Below, piece after piece: positions 1 through 10,169 of a DNA stretch of 64,000 bases; the first letter of the stretch is position 1, and the number at the start of each line of letters is the position of its first letter. The translations under genes and the position numbers were made by a program. The notes under the pieces are model-generated. The model was not told the DNA's origin. It did not search any database and saw only the letters and a list, made by a program, of their open reading frames with translations. This stretch comes from Prochlorococcus sp. AG-347-J06 (GTDB lineage Bacteria > Cyanobacteriota > Cyanobacteriia > PCC-6307 > Cyanobiaceae). The stretch covers positions 62,001-126,000 of the forward strand of contig QCBT01000001.1 of assembly GCA_003281525.1 (NCBI GenBank), given 5' to 3'.

Positions 1-1119
1 TAAAACTCCTCCAAGACTCTGTAGACCCTGAAGGTTACTTAAAATCGAACCTTGTTTATCAATGTCTAATTTTTTTGATATGAGTGCTCTTAAAGTGGGC
101 GTTATTAACCCTGCCCCAACGGCTAAAAATGAAACAGCTGAATAAATATTAATTGCTGCATTTTCTTTTGGAGTAGTTATTAAAAGAGAACATGCCACAA
201 GAATAAACCCTGATCCGATAAGTGTTAATCGCATTTCGCCAAATTGCTTTACCAGAGGCCCAATTAATCCTCCCTGAACGATAATTGCGATGATTCCCAC
301 TACAACAAGAGTTCCACTTGATGCTTTGGTTGTCCAGTTTAAAGATTCTTGAAGGAAAAATATAAGGATATTGGTTAATCCAGTAAAAGCAATAAAGTAA
401 ATAAAAAAAGCTAATGATAATTTTTTAATCTTTTCTTCTTTGAATACTGTAAATAAAGCTTTTAGAGGGTTTTTTAAAATAGTTTTTGATTTATTTGAGT
501 CACTATTAGGATTGGTTTCTGGTAAGTAAAAAAATACAAGGAGAAAATTTATTATTGGAATGATTGATGCAATCAAAACTGGAATAATAAAATTATTATT
601 TGTATTTTTTGCAAAAATTACAACAAAAATATTACCCAAGAAAAAACTTAAACCAAAAGCTACTCCAATAAGACCAAATGTTTTTGCTCTTTTTTCAGGG
701 CTTGAAATATCTGCAAGAATTGTTGTTGCAGTAGCTGCAGTTCCTCCACTTAAACCGTCAATTAGTCTCGCTAAAAATAATAAAAATAATGGAATAGATG
801 CTATTGAATTTGACCAATTAAAAAGAACTGTAAAAGATAATATTGATATTCCTATTACTGAACCAGTAATACAAAAAAGAGTGACAGGTCTTCTTCCATA
901 TCTATCACTCATAAGTCCTATAAAAGGAGAAGCTGTAAATTGAGCTAATTGGTAAGTGCAAGACAATAAACCATATGTACTTGCTTTAGAGTCAAAAAGT
1001 AAAACAAAAGAGGGTAATATTGGTAACAGTATACTTTCACTTAAACGATCATTTAGGAGAGTGATAAACGCACTAAGGAGAGTAAATTTTTTATTTGGTT
1101 TTAATAAACTTTCTTTCAC
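1..1119 (-). CDS. MFS transporter, partial (C-terminus beyond window)
   Basis: The reading frame stays open from a GTG at 1117-1119 to the window edge, giving 373 codons. The protein is strongly hydrophobic with repeated membrane segments. Near residue 60 it carries GLMSDRYGRRP, the motif A of the major facilitator superfamily (cytoplasmic loop 2-3). The layout resembles the TetA/multidrug 12-helix branch, so a proton-coupled exporter is likely, but the substrate cannot be told. An AAGG lies about 7 nt upstream of the GTG; an ATG further upstream is in another frame and stops after a few codons. It diverges from cobA with a gap of under 60 nt, so the two share a promoter region. The stop codon lies left of the window. 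Confidence 0.85.
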   Translation of the reverse strand, partial: MKESLLKPNKKFTLLSAFITLLNDRLSESILLPILPSFVLLFDSKASTYGLLSCTYQLAQFTASPFIGLMSDRYGRRPVTLFCITGSVIGISILSFTVLFNWSNSIASIPLFLLFLARLIDGLSGGTAATATTILADISSPEKRAKTFGLIGVAFGLSFFLGNIFVVIFAKNTNNNFIIPVLIASIIPIINFLLVFFYLPETNPNSDSNKSKTILKNPLKALFTVFKEEKIKKLSLAFFIYFIAFTGLTNILIFFLQESLNWTTKASSGTLVVVGIIAIIVQGGLIGPLVKQFGEMRLTLIGSGFILVACSLLITTPKENAAINIYSAVSFLAVGAGLITPTLRALISKKLDIDKQGSILSNLQGLQSLGGVL

Positions 1120-1164
1120 AATATTTACCTTCTTTGCGATTAACTTCTACTACCATACTTGTTA

Positions 1165-1980
1165 ATGGAGATTATTGTGCCCGGCATTGTTTATTTAGTT
1201 GGATCAGGTCCTGGTGACCCTGAGCTTTTAACTCTTAAAGCTTTACGCCTAATAAAAAATTGTGATGCATTAGTTCATGATGCTTTAATTCCGGATGAAA
1301 TAACAAAAGAAGCAGGAAAAAAGACAGAAATTTTCCATGTAGGCAAAAGAGCTGGGAAGTGTTCTGTACCTCAGGCCGAAACCAATGCTCTTATTTTGAA
1401 ATTGGCAAAAGAAGGCAAAAATGTTGTAAGGCTTAAGGGGGGAGATCCTTTTGTCTTTTCTAGGGGTGGTGAAGAAGTATCGTTTTTAGAGGAAAATGGA
1501 GTTTCAGTTGAAATAGTGCCTGGGATTACTTCTGGCATAGCTGCTCCCACATATTTTGGTATTCCACTTACTCATAGAGATGCTGCGAGTTCTGTAACTT
1601 TCGTAACTGGGCATGAGCATGTTGATAAGGAAAAAAAGACAGTGAACTGGAGAGATTTAGCTAAATCATCAGATAGCTTAGTAATTTTTATGGGTATAAA
1701 AAATATTGAATTTATTGTGGAAGAATTAATTCTAGGTGGTTTAGATAAAAGTACTAAATGCGCTGTTATTCAAGAAGCTACTTTAAAAAATCAAAGATGT
1801 TTGATAGAGAAATTAGATAATCTTCCAGATAAAATCAAAGATAAAGAATTTTTAGCTCCATCAATTATCATTATTGGAAAAATTGTTGAATTTAAGGTTA
1901 ATAACAATATAACTAAAGTATCTGATGTCTATTTACCAGATATTAATAAAGTTCAACTATATAATAAATCCCAAAAGTAA
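1165..1980 (+). CDS. cobA: Uroporphyrinogen-III C-methyltransferase
   Basis: SAM-dependent methylation of uroporphyrinogen III at C2 and C7 to precorrin-2, the branch point toward cobalamin and siroheme. The N-terminus has the family motif VYLVGSGPGDPELLT, then VRLKGGDPFVFSRGGEE near residues 88-104, VPGITSGIAAP near 118 and PLTHR near 134. At 271 aa it is the usual single-domain CobA length, without a fused HemD or CysG oxidase domain. The start is uncertain: the ATG at 1165 has no Shine-Dalgarno, whereas the in-frame GTG at 1177 has GGAG six bases upstream and begins closer to the conserved motif. The 3' end overlaps the end of convergent pabC by 28 nt. Another corrin gene, cbiC, lies at 55 kb. 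Confidence 0.93.
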   Translation: MEIIVPGIVYLVGSGPGDPELLTLKALRLIKNCDALVHDALIPDEITKEAGKKTEIFHVGKRAGKCSVPQAETNALILKLAKEGKNVVRLKGGDPFVFSRGGEEVSFLEENGVSVEIVPGITSGIAAPTYFGIPLTHRDAASSVTFVTGHEHVDKEKKTVNWRDLAKSSDSLVIFMGIKNIEFIVEELILGGLDKSTKCAVIQEATLKNQRCLIEKLDNLPDKIKDKEFLAPSIIIIGKIVEFKVNNNITKVSDVYLPDINKVQLYNKSQK

Positions 1981-2780
1981 ATTGGATCGAATTTAGGTTT
2001 CAGCTTTAAATCATTAACTTGATTAATTTGTCTGCAAGATAAGCTATTAATTGCAACTATAATGTCATCATTTTGAAATTCTGGAGGAATTAATTCTTCT
2101 TTTACAATTTTCAATTTTAAAGCTTCAGAAACCATAATCCCCTCTAAACAGCCGCTCTCTTTTCTAGGAGTTATCCATTGATTATTTCTTTTAATTAGGA
2201 GATTAAACGTACTTCCACAACACAGTTCACCTGACGTATTCAAAAGGATAGAATCATCAAATGATTTTTCATTAGCTTCTGTCATAACTTGTATTGCCTG
2301 ATTATATGAAAATGTTTTGCATTTACTTATAAGACTGAATTCATTTATTTTTTCCGTTTGACTAATGCAAACGCTTATCGGATTAAAATTTGGTTTGATT
2401 CTATAGAACTCTAGCCATAAATTATCCAAATCTTTTGTCTCTGAAGTGCTATCAATTTTTAGTGTTCGTCCTTTATTAGTTCCTCGACTATAGTTTATTC
2501 TTACTGAAGCAAATTGATCATTTTTAAGCGATAACTTTTTAATTCCATCTTGAATAAGTTGTCTCAAAGTTAATTTATTTATTTTGAGATTTATATTTAA
2601 AATCTTGCTACTTTTTTCTAATCTTTTCAGATGTTCATCAAAAAGAATAGGTTTGTTTTCTTTTATCAAAATGGTTTCAAATATACCATCAGCGAATTTT
2701 AATCCTCTATTATTGGCAGCAATAAATATTCTATCAATATCCAACCATTGATCCTTGTGCCAGCCTAATGTTTCAATCAT
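1953..2780 (-). CDS. pabC: 4-amino-4-deoxychorismate lyase (class IV aminotransferase fold)
   Basis: Predicted to release pyruvate from aminodeoxychorismate to give p-aminobenzoate for folate. The protein (275 aa) has the fold-type IV PLP signature: RGLKFADGIFETI at residues 25-37, a candidate PLP lysine K155 in KCKTFSYNQA, and a GELCCGSTFNL phosphate-binding stretch near 190. Family members also include branched-chain and D-amino-acid aminotransferases, but the 4-nt overlap (ATGA) with a PIKGT-type PabB upstream strongly favours PabC. It converges on cobA, sharing 28 nt of coding sequence on opposite strands. Confidence 0.88.
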   Translation of the reverse strand: MIETLGWHKDQWLDIDRIFIAANNRGLKFADGIFETILIKENKPILFDEHLKRLEKSSKILNINLKINKLTLRQLIQDGIKKLSLKNDQFASVRINYSRGTNKGRTLKIDSTSETKDLDNLWLEFYRIKPNFNPISVCISQTEKINEFSLISKCKTFSYNQAIQVMTEANEKSFDDSILLNTSGELCCGSTFNLLIKRNNQWITPRKESGCLEGIMVSEALKLKIVKEELIPPEFQNDDIIVAINSLSCRQINQVNDLKLKPKFDPIYFWDLLYS

Positions 2781-4093
2781 TTTAGTGAATCAATTAATGG
2801 TAAAAGTTTCCACTTTAGTTCATCAGTTTCCTCTTCAGGGTTTGAGTCAATAACTATTCCGCAACCAGCATATATATTGATTTTTTTGTCTTTAATCAAA
2901 AATGATCTTATTAGTATATTGCTGTCAAACTCTCCATTCCAGTCAAGCTTCAAAAATGAGCCACAATATGGTCCGCGTTCATATTCTTCTAATTCAAAAA
3001 GTCTCTGGCATGATCTTAATTTAGGTGCTCCAGTGATAGAACCCCCAGGCCAACAAGCTTTTAGTAAATCAATCCAGTTCTTGTCTTTTTTTAATTTGCC
3101 TTTGATTACTGAAGTTAGATGATGAACTTTTAAGAAACTTTCAAGTTTTAATATTTCTGGCACCATAACACTTCCTGTTTCGCAAACTTTACTTAAATCA
3201 TTTCTTATTAGGTCAACAATCATAATATTTTCGGCTCTATCTTTTTCGTTCGTTATTAAATCGATAGCATTAAGTGCGTCTTGATTTAAATTTTTATCTC
3301 TTGATCTAGTTCCTTTGATAGGTCTTGATTCTACAAAATTTTTATTATCTATTTTTATAAATCTTTCTGGCGAGGTAGATAATACAGCCTCTTTATAATA
3401 TTCATTATTTATTATTATTCCTCCAAAAGGAGATCTTAATTTCCTTCTTATTTTCAAATAAATATCTAAAGGATTATAGTTTTTTGAAGATTCAATTTCG
3501 CATTTAGTTGTTAGGTTCGCTTGAAATATATCCCCTAGTGAAATTAATTGTTTCAATTTTAAAATATTTTGCTGAAATTTTTCAGCCATTTCGTCCAAAT
3601 TAATTTTTGAAAAATCAAAATTCAAATTTTTTTTAATAATATTTTCTTCTTCAATAGTTTTTATATTGTTGATTATATTTTTATAATTCATCAGTTCAGA
3701 TGAGTTTGTGCCTTCGATAATTATTTCTTTTTTTATTAGATTACATTTAATGATTGGATCATATGATGCCATCCATAAAGTTGCCATATCAGATCGTCGC
3801 CATGGGTTTTTTGGTTCTATGTAAGCTCCAGCTTCATAACTTAACCATCCGATCCAAAATCCTTTTTCAATATTTTTTAAATTGTTAAAGGGATTATTAG
3901 TTTTCTCTAAGTTATTAATATCTCTTGATTGAATTGTTTTTTTAGGTTTAATTCCTATTATTGACCATTCTCCATTTTCTTTACCATCACTGTCTAGCCA
4001 AGCTAATCCTTTATCTCCGAATTTTTTTGTTAGATGATGTGTAATCAATGCTGGATCTATCCATTTTTCTAGAATTATTTTTTTTATTTTCAT
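2777..4093 (-). CDS. pabB: Aminodeoxychorismate synthase component I
   Basis: Converts chorismate plus ammonia to 4-amino-4-deoxychorismate. The C-terminal chorismate-binding domain is complete: SPERF near 241, PIKGTRSR at 258-265, ENIMIVDLIRNDL near 289-300, GGSITGAPK at 350-358 and GCGIVIDSNPEEE near the end. Lysine 260 in PIKGT is the residue that separates PabB from TrpE-type anthranilate synthases (PIAGT), so this is para-aminobenzoate rather than tryptophan branch. The 438 aa length is normal. It overlaps pabC by 4 nt downstream and queC by 4 nt upstream, indicating one translationally coupled operon. The glutamine amidotransferase partner PabA is not in this window. Confidence 0.92.
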   Translation of the reverse strand: MKIKKIILEKWIDPALITHHLTKKFGDKGLAWLDSDGKENGEWSIIGIKPKKTIQSRDINNLEKTNNPFNNLKNIEKGFWIGWLSYEAGAYIEPKNPWRRSDMATLWMASYDPIIKCNLIKKEIIIEGTNSSELMNYKNIINNIKTIEEENIIKKNLNFDFSKINLDEMAEKFQQNILKLKQLISLGDIFQANLTTKCEIESSKNYNPLDIYLKIRRKLRSPFGGIIINNEYYKEAVLSTSPERFIKIDNKNFVESRPIKGTRSRDKNLNQDALNAIDLITNEKDRAENIMIVDLIRNDLSKVCETGSVMVPEILKLESFLKVHHLTSVIKGKLKKDKNWIDLLKACWPGGSITGAPKLRSCQRLFELEEYERGPYCGSFLKLDWNGEFDSNILIRSFLIKDKKINIYAGCGIVIDSNPEEETDELKWKLLPLIDSLK

Positions 4094-4764
4094 TTTTTAT
4101 TATTGTGATTATGCCATTTTTCATAAGCGGCATTTCTAATTCTGCAGCTATCACACTTACCGCATGGTTTTGCATTTCCTGAATAACAACTCCATGTTTT
4201 ATTTAAAGGGACATGATTATCAAAAGCTAATTTAATAATTTCCTCTTTATTTAAATCTAATAGTGGAGTCCAAAGTTTTATTGGGTTATTTTCTCTTCCT
4301 CTTTTATTGGCTAAATCTGCTAATTCTTGAAATTTTTTAATGTAGTCAGGTCTGCAATCTGGATAACCAGAATAATCCAGTGCATTAACTCCCAATCCTA
4401 TAAAATCAGCATCTATTGCTTCGGCGTAACTTAGTGCAACGGAAATAAATATAGTATTTCTCCCAGGAACATAAGTATTGGGAATTTTATTAGTTTGTAC
4501 TCCTTCTATCGGAATATTTTTTTGAGTATCAGTTAACGAAGAGCCTCCCCATAAAGATAAGTCAAGCTTTATTATTTTAAATTCTTCGATATCAAAGTGT
4601 TTTGCAATTATTGATGCAGAATTCAATTCTTTTTTATGACGTTGACCGTAATCAAATGAAAGGCCAAAAATTTTAGCTTCGGATTTTTTAGCGATACCAG
4701 TTACTGTAGAAGAATCTAAACCTCCAGATAATAAAACTACTATTGATTTGTTTTTAAGAATCAT
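4090..4764 (-). CDS. queC: 7-cyano-7-deazaguanine synthase
   Basis: ATP-dependent conversion of 7-carboxy-7-deazaguanine to preQ0 in queuosine synthesis. The PP-loop nucleotide-binding motif SGGLDSST is at residues 13-20, and the C-terminal zinc site is C193, C201, C204 and C207 (CYSGNAKPCGKCDSC). The 224 aa length is normal. It sits directly behind queE with 6 nt between them and overlaps pabB by 4 nt, so queuosine and folate genes share a transcript. Both pathways draw on GTP-derived pterin chemistry, although the link here may only be genome compaction. Confidence 0.95.
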   Translation of the reverse strand: MILKNKSIVVLLSGGLDSSTVTGIAKKSEAKIFGLSFDYGQRHKKELNSASIIAKHFDIEEFKIIKLDLSLWGGSSLTDTQKNIPIEGVQTNKIPNTYVPGRNTIFISVALSYAEAIDADFIGLGVNALDYSGYPDCRPDYIKKFQELADLANKRGRENNPIKLWTPLLDLNKEEIIKLAFDNHVPLNKTWSCYSGNAKPCGKCDSCRIRNAAYEKWHNHNNKK

Positions 4765-4770
4765 ATAATT

Positions 4771-5442
4771 TTATTTAATTTTTAAGTATTTGTGAGTTTG
4801 AAGGCTCAATTTCCAATCGGGGTTATTTTTTACGAAATCAATAGCAAGAGAATACCCGTTCGCATTATTCCAAGCTGGCTGTAAATAAAAAACTTTATCT
4901 TCCTTTTTTAAGCCATCTTCGCTTTTTGAGAGTTGATATTGCTTTAAAGTTTCTTCTTTTATTTGAATAGCAAATTCAATATCTTTTATTTCATTTATGA
5001 TTATTTTGATTTCATTACAGTTTTTTAAAAAATAATTTTTTGGAGGTGAGTGTCTTTTTGGAGATAAAGTAATCCAGTCATAACTTCCTGATATCGAATT
5101 CACTCCACTTGTTTCAATATGAATCTTCATTGAGTTTTTTCCTTCTCCCATCGTCATTTTTTTTATGGCTTTGCAAAAATCATCCAAGTTATGTTGTAAA
5201 GGTTCTCCACCTGTAATAACGCAAAAAGATGCACCTTTCTCTCTAGCAATTTTTATGCGATTTACTATTTTTTCAATTGATATAGAGGGGTATTTCTTCT
5301 CATCCCATGAATTCTTGGTATCGCACCACGAACATCCAACTTTACAACCAGCTAATCTAACAAAAAAAGCACTTTTTCCAGAGTGATAACCTTCACCTTG
5401 TAAGGAATGAAATTGTTCGACTAAGGGTAAAAAATTTGTCAT
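4771..5442 (-). CDS. queE: 7-carboxy-7-deazaguanine synthase (radical SAM)
   Basis: Radical-SAM ring contraction of 6-carboxytetrahydropterin to 7-carboxy-7-deazaguanine, the step before QueC. The cluster-binding cysteines are C33, C37 and C40 (CKVGCSWC), preceded by FHSLQGEG, a family hallmark, and followed by VITGGEPLQH. I chose the ATG at 5442 (223 aa); a TTG at 5454 would add four residues and has no supporting signal. QueE members differ in the loop between the first two cysteines; this one has the standard CxxxCxxC spacing. It lies between pyrG (26 nt) and queC (6 nt) on the minus strand. Confidence 0.94.
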   Translation of the reverse strand: MTNFLPLVEQFHSLQGEGYHSGKSAFFVRLAGCKVGCSWCDTKNSWDEKKYPSISIEKIVNRIKIAREKGASFCVITGGEPLQHNLDDFCKAIKKMTMGEGKNSMKIHIETSGVNSISGSYDWITLSPKRHSPPKNYFLKNCNEIKIIINEIKDIEFAIQIKEETLKQYQLSKSEDGLKKEDKVFYLQPAWNNANGYSLAIDFVKNNPDWKLSLQTHKYLKIK

Positions 5443-5468
5443 TTTTTCATTCAAAAAAATAAAGAATA

Positions 5469-7079
5469 TTAATTTGATTGAGTTAACTTTTCTTGAGAGG
5501 CTTTTATTAAACCTTGAAATAAAGGATGAGGTTTGCCAGGCCTTGATAAAAACTCAGGATGATATTGACATGCTAAGAAGTAAGGATGATCTTCTAACTC
5601 AATTAACTCAACTAATCTGCCATCTGGTGATGTACCACTAATTTTGTATCCGGAATTTAAAAAACTTTGTTTGTAGTAATTATTAAATTCGTATCTGTGG
5701 CGATGTCTCTCATAAATAACATCTTCATCATATAAGTTTTTTCCAGTTGTATTGTTTGTCAATCTACATGGATAAACTCCAAGTCTCATTGTCCCACCTA
5801 AATCAACTACATCTTCCTGCTCTGGTAATAAATGTATCACTGGATTGGAAGTATCTGGGTCTAGTTCAGAACTAGACGCATCTGGGAGATTAGCTACATT
5901 CCTAGCCCATTCTATAACTGCACATTGCATACCAAGACAAAGGCCTAAAAATGGAATTTTCTTTTCTCTTGCGAATTTTATAGCTGAAATTTTTCCATTA
6001 ACTCCTCTATTCCCAAATCCTCCAGGTACAACGATTGCATCAACTTCATTTAAGTAAGTTTCTGCTGAATCTTTTTCTATCATTTCAGCACTTATCCAAT
6101 GCAAATCCAATAAAGCTTTGTTCTCAATGCATGCATGTCTTAAAGCCTCAACTACAGATAAATATGCATCTCCTAGTTCAATATATTTGCCTACAAGAGC
6201 AACTTTTATTGGATCCCCAGGATTTCTTAGATTGTGAATTAGTGCTTCCCAATTTTTCAAATCACATTCTTTGTTTTCTAGTTCAAGATACTTCAGAGTT
6301 TCTTTGCACAAACCCTCTTTTTTTAAAGCAAGAGGCACAGAATAAATACTATCTGCGTCTAATGCTTCTATTACTGATTTAATATTTACTCCACAAAATC
6401 CACTAAGTTTCTTTTTAAGACTCTCATTTATTGGTTTATCACTTCGGCATACAAGTAAATCTGGCTGTATTCCAATTGATCTTAATTCTTTTACTGAATG
6501 TTGTGTTGGCTTAGTTTTTATTTCGCCAGAGGTTTTGATGTATGGAAGTAATGTTACGTGTATGTATGCAACATCATTTCTATTGACATCATTTCTGAAT
6601 TCTCTTATTGCCTCTAAAAAAGGTAAAGATTCAATATCACCAACTGTTCCACCAATTTCAGTAATAATAATATCTGCATTGCTGTTAGCGGCTACTCTAT
6701 GAATCCTTTCTCTAATTTCTCCCGTTATGTGAGGTATTACTTGCACAGTTCCACCGTTATAACTACCTCTTCTTTCTTTATTAATAACTGCTTGATAAAT
6801 AGATCCCGTTGTTACACTATTCAACCTAGTCATTGCAGTATCAGTAAATCTTTCATAGTGACCTAAATCTAGATCGGTTTCAGCCCCATCTTCGGTTACA
6901 AATACTTCTCCATGTTGGAAAGGGCTCATTGTGCCTGGATCAACATTTAGATATGGATCTAGTTTTAATATTGAAACACTATATCCTCTAGACTTTAATA
7001 ATCTACCTAAGCTTGCGGCTACAATCCCTTTACCAATGCTAGAAACTACTCCTCCGGTGACAAAAACAAATTTTGACAT
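5469..7079 (-). CDS. pyrG: CTP synthase
   Basis: Makes CTP from UTP, ATP and glutamine. The N-terminal amidoligase domain opens with [16 protein letters not shown] and contains [21 protein letters not shown]. The C-terminal class I glutamine amidotransferase domain has GGFGNRG and the nucleophile elbow [10 protein letters not shown] near residue 378, with the catalytic His-Glu in YHPEFLSRP near the end. At 536 aa it is full length. It precedes queE on the same strand and may head this part of the run, since about 75 nt separate it from aspS. Confidence 0.97.
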   Translation of the reverse strand: MSKFVFVTGGVVSSIGKGIVAASLGRLLKSRGYSVSILKLDPYLNVDPGTMSPFQHGEVFVTEDGAETDLDLGHYERFTDTAMTRLNSVTTGSIYQAVINKERRGSYNGGTVQVIPHITGEIRERIHRVAANSNADIIITEIGGTVGDIESLPFLEAIREFRNDVNRNDVAYIHVTLLPYIKTSGEIKTKPTQHSVKELRSIGIQPDLLVCRSDKPINESLKKKLSGFCGVNIKSVIEALDADSIYSVPLALKKEGLCKETLKYLELENKECDLKNWEALIHNLRNPGDPIKVALVGKYIELGDAYLSVVEALRHACIENKALLDLHWISAEMIEKDSAETYLNEVDAIVVPGGFGNRGVNGKISAIKFAREKKIPFLGLCLGMQCAVIEWARNVANLPDASSSELDPDTSNPVIHLLPEQEDVVDLGGTMRLGVYPCRLTNNTTGKNLYDEDVIYERHRHRYEFNNYYKQSFLNSGYKISGTSPDGRLVELIELEDHPYFLACQYHPEFLSRPGKPHPLFQGLIKASQEKLTQSN

Positions 7080-7154
7080 TAAATATTTTTAATTAAGCAC
7101 ATCCTCATTATATTTTATTTAAACAAAAAACTTTTAGAACATCCATATATATTC

Positions 7155-8951
7155 TTATTCATCAATTGTTATTTCAATATCTAATTCTTTTAATTGTGAT
7201 TCTGAGACATTTGAAGGCGCATTTGTGAGAAGACATTTTGCTTGTTGATTTTTTGGAAATGCAATGGTTTCTCTAATTGAATCTGCACCTATAATCAACA
7301 TGGTAATACGATCTAATCCAAATGCTATTCCACCATGAGGAGGAGCACCCATTTCTAAGGCTTCTATTAAAAATCCAAATTTTTCATCAATCTCTTTATC
7401 AGTAAGTCCTACCGTTTTCAAAACTTCTCTTTGCAAGCTCGCTTCATGAATACGTAAAGAGCCACCTCCTAATTCCAAGCCATTAAGAACTAAGTCATAA
7501 GCATTGGCTATAGATTTCTCGATTTCTTTTTGCAAGTTTTCAGAATCTTTAGATTTTATATTTTTTGGAGAACAAAAAGGATGATGTAAAGCTTCATATC
7601 TATTTTCCTCTTCATTTCTCTCAAACATCGGGAAATCAGTAACCCATAAGAAATTCCATTTACTTTTATCTATGAGATTTAAGTCTTTTGCGATATATTG
7701 TCTAACTCTATCTAATGACTGGTTGACAATTTGTTTATCTCCAGCACCCAAGAGGATTAAGTCTCCATCTTGCGCTTCGGTGATTCTTAAAATATCAGCT
7801 ATATGCTCTTCGTTTAGATTATTTTTAATTGCCCCAATAGTCTCAAGCTCATCTCCTTTGACCCTTATAAAGGCCAAACCTCCAGCTCCTGCATCTTGAG
7901 CTACTTGGAAGATATCTCCTCCGGGTTTAATTCTTACGTTGCTAATACTTAAATTACCTCCTTTGACTGTTATGGATTTTATAGAACCTCCCGACTTAAT
8001 TGCCTTGGTGAAAATATTAAAGCCAATATCACCTAATACTTTTCCTAAATCTTTTAATAACATTTGATATCTAGTGTCTGGTCTATCAGTGCCGTAATTA
8101 TCCATTGCTGCTTGCCATGACATTCTTGGAAAAGCATTATCAAAATCAATATTTAATACTTCTTTCCATATTTTTTTTATAAGACTTTCATTAAAAGAGA
8201 TTATTTCTTCTTCACTAATAAAACTCATTTCAATATCTAATTGCGTAAACTCTGGTTGTCTATCTGCCCTTAAGTCTTCATCACGGAAACATTTTGCGAT
8301 TTGAAAATACTTATCTAAGCCTCCCACCATTAAAAGTTGTTTAAATAGTTGTGGGGATTGAGGTAGAGCAAAAAATTCTCCATTCGAAAGACGAGCAGGA
8401 ACAAGAAAATCGCGAGCCCCTTCTGGAGTTGATTTTGTAAGTAATGGAGTCTCTACTTCTGTAAATCCAAAATTATCAAGAAATTCTCTAGCAACTTTAA
8501 TAATTTTATGTCTTGTTTTTAAATTTTCTAGTAATTTGCCTCTTCTTAAATCAAGATATCTATATTTTAATCTGAGTTCCTCTTTTGTATTTTCATAATC
8601 ATGTATAGATACTGGAAAAGGTAGGTTTTTTTTAATTTGGTTGAGAATTTGTAAGTCTTTAACTTTAAGCTCTAACTCTCCAGTACTTAAATTTTTATTT
8701 ATTGAATCTTTTGGCCTTTCGTTAATAATTCCGCTAACCATTATTACCGTCTCATTTCTAAGAGTTTCTGCTTGTTTAAATAGGTTTGCTCCATCATCGG
8801 GGTTAATAGTTATTTGTAAGAATCCACTATGGTCTCTTAAATCAATAAAAATTACACCACCATGATCTCTTCTTCTATCAACCCATCCGCATAGATTAAC
8901 TAATTTACCAATATCTGTATTATTGAGTTCTTCACAAATTTTGTTTCTCAT
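7155..8951 (-). CDS. aspS: Aspartyl-tRNA synthetase
   Basis: Class II aminoacyl-tRNA synthetase charging tRNA-Asp. The order is a bacterial-type OB-fold anticodon domain ([20 protein letters not shown] near residues 21-40), motif 2 ([18 protein letters not shown] near 220), a GAD insertion domain in the middle, and motif 3 (GGIAFGLDR near 545). Its 598 aa length matches the long bacterial form. Cyanobacteria usually have AsnS or GatCAB as well, so discrimination (discriminating or not) cannot be decided from this window. Confidence 0.97.
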   Translation of the reverse strand: MRNKICEELNNTDIGKLVNLCGWVDRRRDHGGVIFIDLRDHSGFLQITINPDDGANLFKQAETLRNETVIMVSGIINERPKDSINKNLSTGELELKVKDLQILNQIKKNLPFPVSIHDYENTKEELRLKYRYLDLRRGKLLENLKTRHKIIKVAREFLDNFGFTEVETPLLTKSTPEGARDFLVPARLSNGEFFALPQSPQLFKQLLMVGGLDKYFQIAKCFRDEDLRADRQPEFTQLDIEMSFISEEEIISFNESLIKKIWKEVLNIDFDNAFPRMSWQAAMDNYGTDRPDTRYQMLLKDLGKVLGDIGFNIFTKAIKSGGSIKSITVKGGNLSISNVRIKPGGDIFQVAQDAGAGGLAFIRVKGDELETIGAIKNNLNEEHIADILRITEAQDGDLILLGAGDKQIVNQSLDRVRQYIAKDLNLIDKSKWNFLWVTDFPMFERNEEENRYEALHHPFCSPKNIKSKDSENLQKEIEKSIANAYDLVLNGLELGGGSLRIHEASLQREVLKTVGLTDKEIDEKFGFLIEALEMGAPPHGGIAFGLDRITMLIIGADSIRETIAFPKNQQAKCLLTNAPSNVSESQLKELDIEITIDE

Positions 8952-9006
8952 CTAAGTATGATTTATTTATCAATAACTTATAATAATTCTTTAAGGGTAA
9001 ATTTAG

Positions 9007-10119
9007 TTAATAATTCTTTTTATAAAACGCTCTTTTTGTTATAACCCCTTTGAATTTTTTGCCTCGAATTAGTATTTGAACTTCATTATTTATTAAGGCA
9101 TGCGAAGTATTGATGTATGCAAAAGCTATAGCTTTTTGTTTAGTTGGAGACCAACTGCCGCTAGTGATAGTTCCAATATTCTCTTCACCTTTTAGTACTG
9201 CGCAACCTTTTCTTCCTATCGCTTTACCATTTATAGAGAGACCAACTAACTTTTTTTGAATACCTAATCTTGACTGCTTTTCAAGGAATCTTCTTCCAAA
9301 GAATTCGTGATTATTTTCTAGATGTACTAGCCATCCTAACCCTGCTTCATATGGAGAAGTTTCTTCATTTATGTCTTGGCCATAAAGATGCATGCCTGCT
9401 TCAAGTCTAAGAGTATCTCTAGCTCCTAAACCACAAGGTGCAACATTTTTGGAAATTGAGAAATCCCATAAATTAATTGCTGCTTTTTTAGATAAAAGTA
9501 TTTCTAGACCATTTTCTCCCGTATAGCCTGTCTTGGAAAAAAAGATTTTTTCTTTAGGCGAAATATGTTCAAAAATTTTATATTCGCATCCAAAGTTAGG
9601 GATATGTGAGATCGAAGATTCAATCCATTCTTCAAATAAATCGAACGAGTTTTTTCCCTGTAGTGCTAAAAGTACTTTGTCTTTTTTAAAGTTTGTTATC
9701 AAAATTTCAGAAATATTTAAATTATTTTTTATCCACTGAAAATCTTCTTCATATCTACTTGCATTAACTATTAACAATAATTCTGATATGTCATTTTCTT
9801 GTATACCAAGATCATAAATTATTAAGTCATCTATTATTCCTCCGTTATCATTGAGCATTACTGTATAAAGCCCCTGACCTTCAGAAAAGGAGTATAAATT
9901 AGTAGGAAAAAGTTTTTGAATATAATCCTTTGGATTGATTCCCTTGATAGAAATCACACCCATATGAGAAATATCAAATAATCCTGCTGAAGATCTAACT
10001 GATTCATGCTCTTTAATTAATCCTGAAAATGATATGGGCATTTCCCAACCTGCAAAATCCACTAATTTTGCATTGGATTCAACATATTTTGAATAAAGAG
10101 GACTTTTTAGCAAATCCAT
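9007..10119 (-). CDS. gcvT: Aminomethyltransferase, glycine cleavage T-protein
   Basis: Transfers the methylene unit from the lipoyl arm of GcvH to tetrahydrofolate during glycine decarboxylation. Family hallmarks are [11 protein letters not shown] near residue 23, [11 protein letters not shown] near 44, [10 protein letters not shown] near 197, and the folate-region [17 protein letters not shown] near 234. Its 370 aa length is standard. It is 17 kb from gcvH and gcvP and on the opposite strand, so the glycine cleavage genes are split between two loci. No glycine riboswitch was recognised in the short upstream region shared with speB. Confidence 0.96.
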   Translation of the reverse strand: MDLLKSPLYSKYVESNAKLVDFAGWEMPISFSGLIKEHESVRSSAGLFDISHMGVISIKGINPKDYIQKLFPTNLYSFSEGQGLYTVMLNDNGGIIDDLIIYDLGIQENDISELLLIVNASRYEEDFQWIKNNLNISEILITNFKKDKVLLALQGKNSFDLFEEWIESSISHIPNFGCEYKIFEHISPKEKIFFSKTGYTGENGLEILLSKKAAINLWDFSISKNVAPCGLGARDTLRLEAGMHLYGQDINEETSPYEAGLGWLVHLENNHEFFGRRFLEKQSRLGIQKKLVGLSINGKAIGRKGCAVLKGEENIGTITSGSWSPTKQKAIAFAYINTSHALINNEVQILIRGKKFKGVITKRAFYKKNY

Positions 10120-10169
10120 GAATTATTTAGTTTGTATTTAGTATTTTTACACTGTAGTTTAGAAATTTT

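Noticed and set aside
560..1165. Two plus-strand ORFs (127 and 69 aa) across the MFS region
   Set aside because: They are antisense shadows: the minus-strand frame encodes a continuous MFS protein with motif A over the same bases.
8952..9006. Glycine riboswitch near gcvT
   Set aside because: The upstream spacers of gcvT (about 50 nt) and gcvH are too short for the known tandem or single aptamers, and no aptamer core is visible.
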